Positions 59,152 to 64,000 of a DNA stretch of 64,000 bases are shown here, piece after piece. The notes beneath the pieces are model-generated. The model saw only the letters and a program-made list of their open reading frames with translations, had not been told where the DNA came from and made no database searches. This DNA is from Ilyomonas sp964249755 (GTDB lineage: Bacteria > Bacteroidota > Bacteroidia > Chitinophagales > Chitinophagaceae), in the NCBI GenBank assembly GCA_964249755.1, contig CAXUDB010000001.1, forward strand, positions 992,001 to 1,056,000, given 5' to 3'. A program made the translations under genes and the position numbers. How positions within the stretch are numbered: position 1 is the stretch's first letter; the number at the start of each line of letters is the position of its first letter.

Positions 59152-60039
59152 TTACAGATGACTTTTGCCGGTGCCGGCAGTAGGGCATTTATAAGAAGTA
59201 AGGTTAAATGAAACTCCGATCTGCGCTAAAGCATACGCATCTTTTTGCTGGCTGTTGCCACGCTGCCGGCCTTTTATGCCAATACGGTCGCCGGTTTCAT
59301 AACTGCGGTCGGAGAGAAGATAAGCCGGATTGATTGTTCCATCCACGCCCACTACCGAGCCGGTGCCGGCATAGTAGAACGGCTGATCGCCTACATAAGT
59401 AGTGCTTACATCATCCAGATAATCGGTAGAAGTAAAGCGGTAACCGACCTCAAAAAAAGCATTTGTATTTTCATTCAACCCAAACTTAAAGCCTACTGAC
59501 AGCGGGAAACAGGCAGCTACGGTGCCGTAAGGCTTACGGTCGGGATAGGCCGAACTGTTCTGACCTTCGGTGCCCAGCGGGCGAAGAAAATATTTAGTGC
59601 CTTGCAGGTAAGCATACGGATCGTAAGAAAAGGCGCCGATGCCAAGCGACACATAAGGCGTGAAGTTGTAACCTTCCACACCCGGCATATAATGGAAGAA
59701 ATTGAACTGTCCGCTCAGAGAGGCTTCCCATACATTGCTGTTGAAGCTGAGGTTGCGCCGCTTCTGCGTTTCGTTGTTGCTATAAATATCGGAGTAGCCA
59801 AGAAAAGCATAATTGACCGCCAGCTTCACACCTATATAATCATTAAACTGTTTTAAATAGAATGCGCCTGCAGATAGCTTTGGGCGGTTGAGATTCGCGC
59901 GCGTGTTCAGGTCGCCAAAATAATGACCTGCACCTACGGCAAGACCGAATTCGCCCTGGCGGCGCTCTCCGAAAAAGCTTTGCGCTTTTACGCCAACTGC
60001 AACCAAAAGAAAAAAGAGGGGAAGAAGCTTCTTTACCAT
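59152..60039 (-). CDS. DUF6089 outer membrane beta-barrel protein
   Basis: 295 residues. A signal peptide (1-19, ending VKAQ) precedes an eight-or-so-stranded barrel with GEFGLAVGAGHYFGDLNTR, LSAGAFYLKQFNDYIGVKLAVNYAFLG and ISFNLTSYKCP at the end. The family stands near nadK in many Bacteroidota, as here (63 bp upstream). Envelope location is firm, cargo or ligand unknown. Confidence 0.88.
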   Translation of the reverse strand: MVKKLLPLFFLLVAVGVKAQSFFGERRQGEFGLAVGAGHYFGDLNTRANLNRPKLSAGAFYLKQFNDYIGVKLAVNYAFLGYSDIYSNNETQKRRNLSFNSNVWEASLSGQFNFFHYMPGVEGYNFTPYVSLGIGAFSYDPYAYLQGTKYFLRPLGTEGQNSSAYPDRKPYGTVAACFPLSVGFKFGLNENTNAFFEVGYRFTSTDYLDDVSTTYVGDQPFYYAGTGSVVGVDGTINPAYLLSDRSYETGDRIGIKGRQRGNSQQKDAYALAQIGVSFNLTSYKCPTAGTGKSHL

Positions 60040-60102
60040 ACGCGTGCAAAATAAGGATGTTTTAATAACGATGTAGTATTGGTTTTCTTGTGCAGCACCG
60101 CT

Positions 60103-60975
60103 TTAATTTCTTTTATCCATGCCCCAAGTGAGTTTTGAGCGAAGCATGGAAAGGAAGCTGTTTTCATTCAGCCGGATAAGGCTGATGGTGAAGTTTTCCT
60201 TCTTTACAGCGAGCTGAATTTTCTTATCTACAATCTCTTTGCGGGCATCAAGCGTGCAGATAAATTCCTCGCTTCTGCCCTCAATTTCAAAAGAAACGAT
60301 ATTGCTGTCGGGTACAATGATGGAGCGGATATTTAAATTATGCGGCGCCACCGGCGTGATGCAGAATGAACTGGAATCGGGGAAAACAATGGGACCATTG
60401 CAACTTAAACTGTAACCTGTAGAGCCGGTAGGCGTAGATACTACCAAACCATCTGCCCAATAGCTGTTGAGGAATTCCCCGTTTAAATAGGTGTGAATTC
60501 TTATCATCGGCGAAGTATCGCGTTTATGAATACCAAATTCATTAAGTGCGAAAGGCGCATTGCCAAAGAGCGGCATGTCGGCATCGAGATGGATAAGAAT
60601 ACGCTTGTCGGTTACATACGTCCCGTTCACCAGTGCATCTACAGCTATGGTTAATTCTTCTTTGCCAATGCCGGCCAGAAAGCCCAGCCTGCCGAAGTTG
60701 ATACCCAGGATAGGAATATTTTTATTGCCAATAATGGTAACCGCATCGAGTATGGTGCCATCGCCGCCCAGGCTGATGAGACAATCGGTATCGGTTTCGA
60801 GATGATTGGCAAAGACCTGTATATTGTGGATGGCCGACATGGCATCCCAGTATTTCTGCGCCAGCGAAGCCGACACCAGAATGGTGGCATTGTGCCGGTG
60901 CAGTTCGTTTATTAAAGCCAGCAGCGGCACCTGTTGCTTATCATCAAGCCCGCGGCTGTATATGGCTACTTTCAT
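60103..60975 (-). CDS. nadK: NAD kinase
   Basis: 290 residues. It phosphorylates NAD to NADP in the cytosol. The nucleotide-binding GGDGTILDAV is at ~70-79, NEFGIHKRDTSPMI holds the catalytic region, and ADGLVVSTPTGSTGYSLSC the NAD loop. It is followed by the DUF6089 gene on the same strand, an order common in this phylum. Confidence 0.96.
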   Translation of the reverse strand: MKVAIYSRGLDDKQQVPLLALINELHRHNATILVSASLAQKYWDAMSAIHNIQVFANHLETDTDCLISLGGDGTILDAVTIIGNKNIPILGINFGRLGFLAGIGKEELTIAVDALVNGTYVTDKRILIHLDADMPLFGNAPFALNEFGIHKRDTSPMIRIHTYLNGEFLNSYWADGLVVSTPTGSTGYSLSCNGPIVFPDSSSFCITPVAPHNLNIRSIIVPDSNIVSFEIEGRSEEFICTLDARKEIVDKKIQLAVKKENFTISLIRLNENSFLSMLRSKLTWGMDKRN

Positions 60976-61107
60976 GCTTCCGTTTTTGGTTTATGCTCTC
61001 CTGTAATCAACGCAATGTGAGATAAGAAATGATTTACGATTGTGAGTGTTTTGTGTTGGTTGCTTTTTTCTTTTCTCCTAATCATTCAAAGATAGTTCCA
61101 TAGTGCA

Positions 61108-62508
61108 TTAAAAATCTCCTTTCGAATGAAGATATAAATTATGATCGCCATATTGATTGAAACTATACTCCAGACGGATGACAATGTCATACACCGTAAC
61201 AATGTCTAATCCTAATCCATATGTAGCGATGAACTTATTATTAAAACGGCTTTGCATTTGGTTATCGTATACATAAGCGGCATTGCCATAACCTTTCAGG
61301 TAAACCTTTACCGGGATAATATCATGATTCTTTAGGTGCAGCGGGTTTTTGATATCGTAAGAAAAAATCTGCTGCCGCAATGTAGCGCGGTTAATAGTGG
61401 CAGCTACACCATCTATCACGTAATATTCTAACCCTTGTATAAAAAAGTCGCTGTAATAATTAACGATCTGCTTATTAAAAAAAGGTTGTTTAAAAGGTAA
61501 GCTTAATAGCCCTGCGGATTGGAGTTGCAACTGCGTATGCGGGTAAAGCGGCATCGTGTATTTAGCATGATAGTTCAACTGCCATAAGTTCATTACACTA
61601 CCGAACCCTTTTTTTATAAACGAAACATCGCCCACAAAACCATTGGTTGGATACACAATATTATCCGCATCAGAATATTGCATTTTATAAGTAATAACCG
61701 GGTAGCCAATGTGTATGCGGCTGTAAGGAAAGTAGTTTGGGTTAAGCTGCAGAATGGTATCGTTTAACTTCTCATCCATCCACCTGAATGTGATGCTGTG
61801 TTTGGTTTTAATGGCAGGACGGTAGAGATAGGAAACTTCTGCACGAAATTGTTGCCTTACAAAATTGTTGCCTTTATAAAAGAGTTGCTTGTTGTCTTTA
61901 TCGGTGCCATAGTTAATCTCTCGCTGCCGCGAAAAAGCAGTGGCAAAAGAAAGTCCCTGATGAAGATGTTTATCAATAAAGGGCATATCATAACGCGCAG
62001 CTACCTGGTGGCTGTAACCTGTAATCAACCACAAATAGGCATTGTCATTCCTGCCGCTTACATTGTTTTGAATAAGTTTTACGCCATAGTTCACTCGGTT
62101 AAGGTTGCGGTGGTACACCGTCCACCATTGGTTGAAGTTTCTATCTACCAAACGGAAGTAAGGAACCGGCAGAAAATACCAACGTTCTTTTACGGTGACA
62201 GCTATATCAATCTGGTTACTGTCAACATCTGTAGTGGCAACATTTACATCCAAAAACAAAGAGGTGTTAACCACTTGCTGTTTGGCTAAAATCAGTTTTT
62301 TAGTGAGGTCGTTATTTGCAATCGTATCACCTTCAGCAAAAGGCAGCTCGCGAAGAATAATATCGTCTTTAGTTTTATGATTGCCAACAAGAATGATGTG
62401 ATGGATGATAAATGAATCAGGCGGAGAATGGTGAACCGATGAATCCTGCGCAGCCGCCACAAAAACCATCAGTAATAATAAAGCAGTTACGATACACTTC
62501 ATTCCCAT
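61108..62508 (-). CDS. BamA/TamA-like outer membrane protein with POTRA domain
   Basis: 466 residues from ATG 62508 (ATG 62502 also possible). A signal peptide (~1-20) leads to one POTRA domain (SFIIHHIILVGNHKTKDDIILRELPFAEGD to VTVKERWYFLPVP). The barrel follows from ~140 with aromatic strands and ends FNQYGDHNLYLHSKGDF. With a single POTRA it is too short to be the main BamA. Probably outer membrane assembly or export; exact role unclear. Confidence 0.85.
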   Translation of the reverse strand: MGMKCIVTALLLLMVFVAAAQDSSVHHSPPDSFIIHHIILVGNHKTKDDIILRELPFAEGDTIANNDLTKKLILAKQQVVNTSLFLDVNVATTDVDSNQIDIAVTVKERWYFLPVPYFRLVDRNFNQWWTVYHRNLNRVNYGVKLIQNNVSGRNDNAYLWLITGYSHQVAARYDMPFIDKHLHQGLSFATAFSRQREINYGTDKDNKQLFYKGNNFVRQQFRAEVSYLYRPAIKTKHSITFRWMDEKLNDTILQLNPNYFPYSRIHIGYPVITYKMQYSDADNIVYPTNGFVGDVSFIKKGFGSVMNLWQLNYHAKYTMPLYPHTQLQLQSAGLLSLPFKQPFFNKQIVNYYSDFFIQGLEYYVIDGVAATINRATLRQQIFSYDIKNPLHLKNHDIIPVKVYLKGYGNAAYVYDNQMQSRFNNKFIATYGLGLDIVTVYDIVIRLEYSFNQYGDHNLYLHSKGDF

Positions 62509-62564
62509 CAATTAATCCAAAGCAGAAAGCGGCAAAGATAATTGTTGGAATAAGGAAAAGTTTT

Positions 62565-62632
62565 ACCGCGGAGAAGGGAGTTGCAGAGCCTTCGCAAAGT
62601 CTTAGTATCTCTGCGAAGACTCCTTTTCTCTT
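62565..62632. repeat. Diverged ACCGCGGAGAAGGGAG-type repeat
   Basis: ACCGCGGAGAAGGGAGTTGC is followed by CTTCGCA (62590-62596) pairing with TGCGAAG (62614-62620). The wording is a diverged copy of the CACCGCAGAG family at 18677. It lies between the BamA-like gene and the receptor gene. Confidence 0.5.
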
Positions 62633-62660
62633 GTTAACCAGGTAAAATAACGTTGTGAAA

Positions 62661-64000
62661 CTATAACCTGATGTTGACCGCTATTACGCCATTGATACCT
62701 GCCATCGGGAAGTAATAGTTTTCCGTTACCGGATAAGCATCATAATTATAACTAAACGTATAGCCGTTCGGTTCGTATTTCTTGCTGAAAATATTATTCA
62801 CCTGGCCTACTACACTCCACTCTTTAAACAAGACTGTTTTAAAAGTATAAATTAACCTTACATCTTCTGTAAAGTAAGGACGAAGACTTCTTGAGTCATT
62901 CTGTGTGTTGTCCAAATATTGTCGTGATACGTACTTGCTTAATAAGGAGATCTCAAAATTCTTCACCGGCAAAAGATTAACAGAGCCATTTGCAATAAAG
63001 GAAGGCGAGAAGGCAATATCGGTGTTGCGATGCTTTATTTCCTGCTGACCTACATAATTGAAATCGGCATCATAACTATCAACAAACTCACTAAAAGCTT
63101 TTATTTTATTCCGGCTGAACGTCGCGCCGGCATTGATATTCAGCCACCGGCTCACGCTTGCGCCAGCCTGCAGTTCAGCGCCGGCGCGGTAGCTGTTCGG
63201 TACATTCACCCTTGTGTAAGCGCCTACATCATTCACTTTTCCGGTTAGCACCAACTGGTCTTTATACAACATATAATAGAGCGTTGCACTCCAGTTGAAT
63301 ATTTTACCTCCCTGCGAAACGCCGCCTTCAAAATCGTGCAGCAATTCTTTGTTAGGTTGTGCATAAGTACCGGCTTCAAAATCGTCGCGATTAGGTTCTT
63401 TGCCTGCCATTGCATAACTCAGGTAAGCATTCCATGTCTTCTTTGTGTAGCTCACGCCTGCCTTTGGATTGATAAAATTAAAATCTCGGTTAATGCGCAA
63501 ATCCGGATTGTCCTTGAAGCCATTCATCTTGTAGGGCACATTGCGATATTGAACATCGCCAAACAGAGAAAGACCATTTGTAAAACTGTGCAGCCATTTT
63601 GCGTACACATTTGCATCCTGCTTGTAAGCAGTAAGATGATAGTATTCATAATCTTTGTCCACGCCGCCGTTTGCTGTCCATATCACATTGCCATGATGGC
63701 GTCCGTCATAACGCGTGTAGCTGCCGCCAAAAGTGAGTTCGTCCGTGCGTGTTTTGCGCTGAAGCGAAAACGTGGTTCCGTAAAAATAATTATCAAGCCA
63801 CCGATCTCTGATCAGGTCAGTTTGTTTTACTGTATCATTATCGTAAACCGCATCCGGAAGCCCGTAGCTGCTGTATTTCTGGTCAGGCTCGTATTCTTCA
63901 TAATAGCCTTTTCCTCTCGTTAAAAATGTGGCAACATTTAATGACCATCTCGATGACAGATTTTGATTGAAAAACAATTGGTAATTGTCCTGCTGGTAAT
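62661..64000 (-). CDS. TonB-dependent receptor, C-terminal part (window-truncated)
   Basis: The minus frame is open to the last base, so the start and plug domain lie beyond the window. About 446 residues of 22-strand barrel are present: SSRWSLNVATFLTRGKGYYEEYEPDQKYS, FNFINPKAGVSYTKKTWNAYLSYAMAGKEPNRDDF, VVGQVNNIFSKKYEPNGYTFSYN and the terminal aromatic strand GINGVIAVNIRL. It takes up a siderophore, vitamin or glycan using TonB energy; the substrate cannot be told. Confidence 0.93.
   Translation of the reverse strand, partial: YQQDNYQLFFNQNLSSRWSLNVATFLTRGKGYYEEYEPDQKYSSYGLPDAVYDNDTVKQTDLIRDRWLDNYFYGTTFSLQRKTRTDELTFGGSYTRYDGRHHGNVIWTANGGVDKDYEYYHLTAYKQDANVYAKWLHSFTNGLSLFGDVQYRNVPYKMNGFKDNPDLRINRDFNFINPKAGVSYTKKTWNAYLSYAMAGKEPNRDDFEAGTYAQPNKELLHDFEGGVSQGGKIFNWSATLYYMLYKDQLVLTGKVNDVGAYTRVNVPNSYRAGAELQAGASVSRWLNINAGATFSRNKIKAFSEFVDSYDADFNYVGQQEIKHRNTDIAFSPSFIANGSVNLLPVKNFEISLLSKYVSRQYLDNTQNDSRSLRPYFTEDVRLIYTFKTVLFKEWSVVGQVNNIFSKKYEPNGYTFSYNYDAYPVTENYYFPMAGINGVIAVNIRL

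Noticed and set aside
1..64000. tRNA or rRNA genes
   Set aside because: No cloverleaf with TTCGA-type T arm and CCA-like end, and no rRNA sequence, was found by eye.

Overview
The window reads as chromosome of a Bacteroidota member, most likely family Chitinophagaceae. This rests on type IX secretion (T9SS) C-terminal domains, a TonB-dependent receptor, DUF6089/DUF6799/DUF6526/DUF1573 proteins, a long NusB, an ispG with a central insertion, atpD-atpC split from the other ATP synthase genes, and promoters of the TTTG-N19/20-TAnnTTTG type. Most genes are housekeeping. I see no tRNA, rRNA, prophage, IS element or CRISPR array.

Layout. 1-8 kb: a truncated DUF4331/T9SS cargo gene, TPR, HupE-like, DUF3140, MFS and YqgE genes, then atpD-atpC. 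8-16 kb: an animal-type haem peroxidase, an NHL-propeller T9SS protein, two SRPBCC proteins and an rRNA methyltransferase-like gene. 16-18.5 kb: coaE, yajC, DUF1573, nusB. 18.7-33 kb: aldo/keto reductase, groES-groEL, hisA, GH13, dihydroorotase, MutS-like, exonuclease, deacetylase, dapD. 33-39.5 kb: helical hypotheticals, then a LiaF-like membrane protein with a LytS/LytTR-type two-component system. 39.5-43 kb: murI, rpmH-rnpA-yidD, lipoprotein, superoxide dismutase. 43-46.4 kb: an accessory island. 46.4-58 kb: M14 peptidase, acpP-fabF-rnc, ispG, and a radical-SAM/TIGR03915 pair. 58-64 kb: DUF6089, nadK, a BamA-like protein and a TonB receptor cut by the window end.

The most unusual content is between genes. 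(1) Four loci (19819-20070, 34399-34587, 44596-44805, 58692-58922) hold degenerate tandem arrays whose units keep an exact 21-bp phase over 9-12 units, usually alternating two unit types (42-bp super-period). Their sequences are unrelated between loci. Two arrays lie next to hypothetical helical proteins, and one lies inside a ~560-bp inverted-repeat-bounded segment. (2) At 44809-46291 two small AT-rich genes on the minus strand are arranged like integron gene cassettes. Each starts at a GTT-type core, ends at the complementary AAC core of a ~132-137-nt palindromic attC-like site, and both follow a Bacteroidota-type promoter placed at the first cassette boundary. No integrase gene is in the window. 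(3) Several families of intergenic palindromes occur. One member lies in frame inside the ispG coding sequence and shares its outer sequence with an intergenic copy downstream of yidD.
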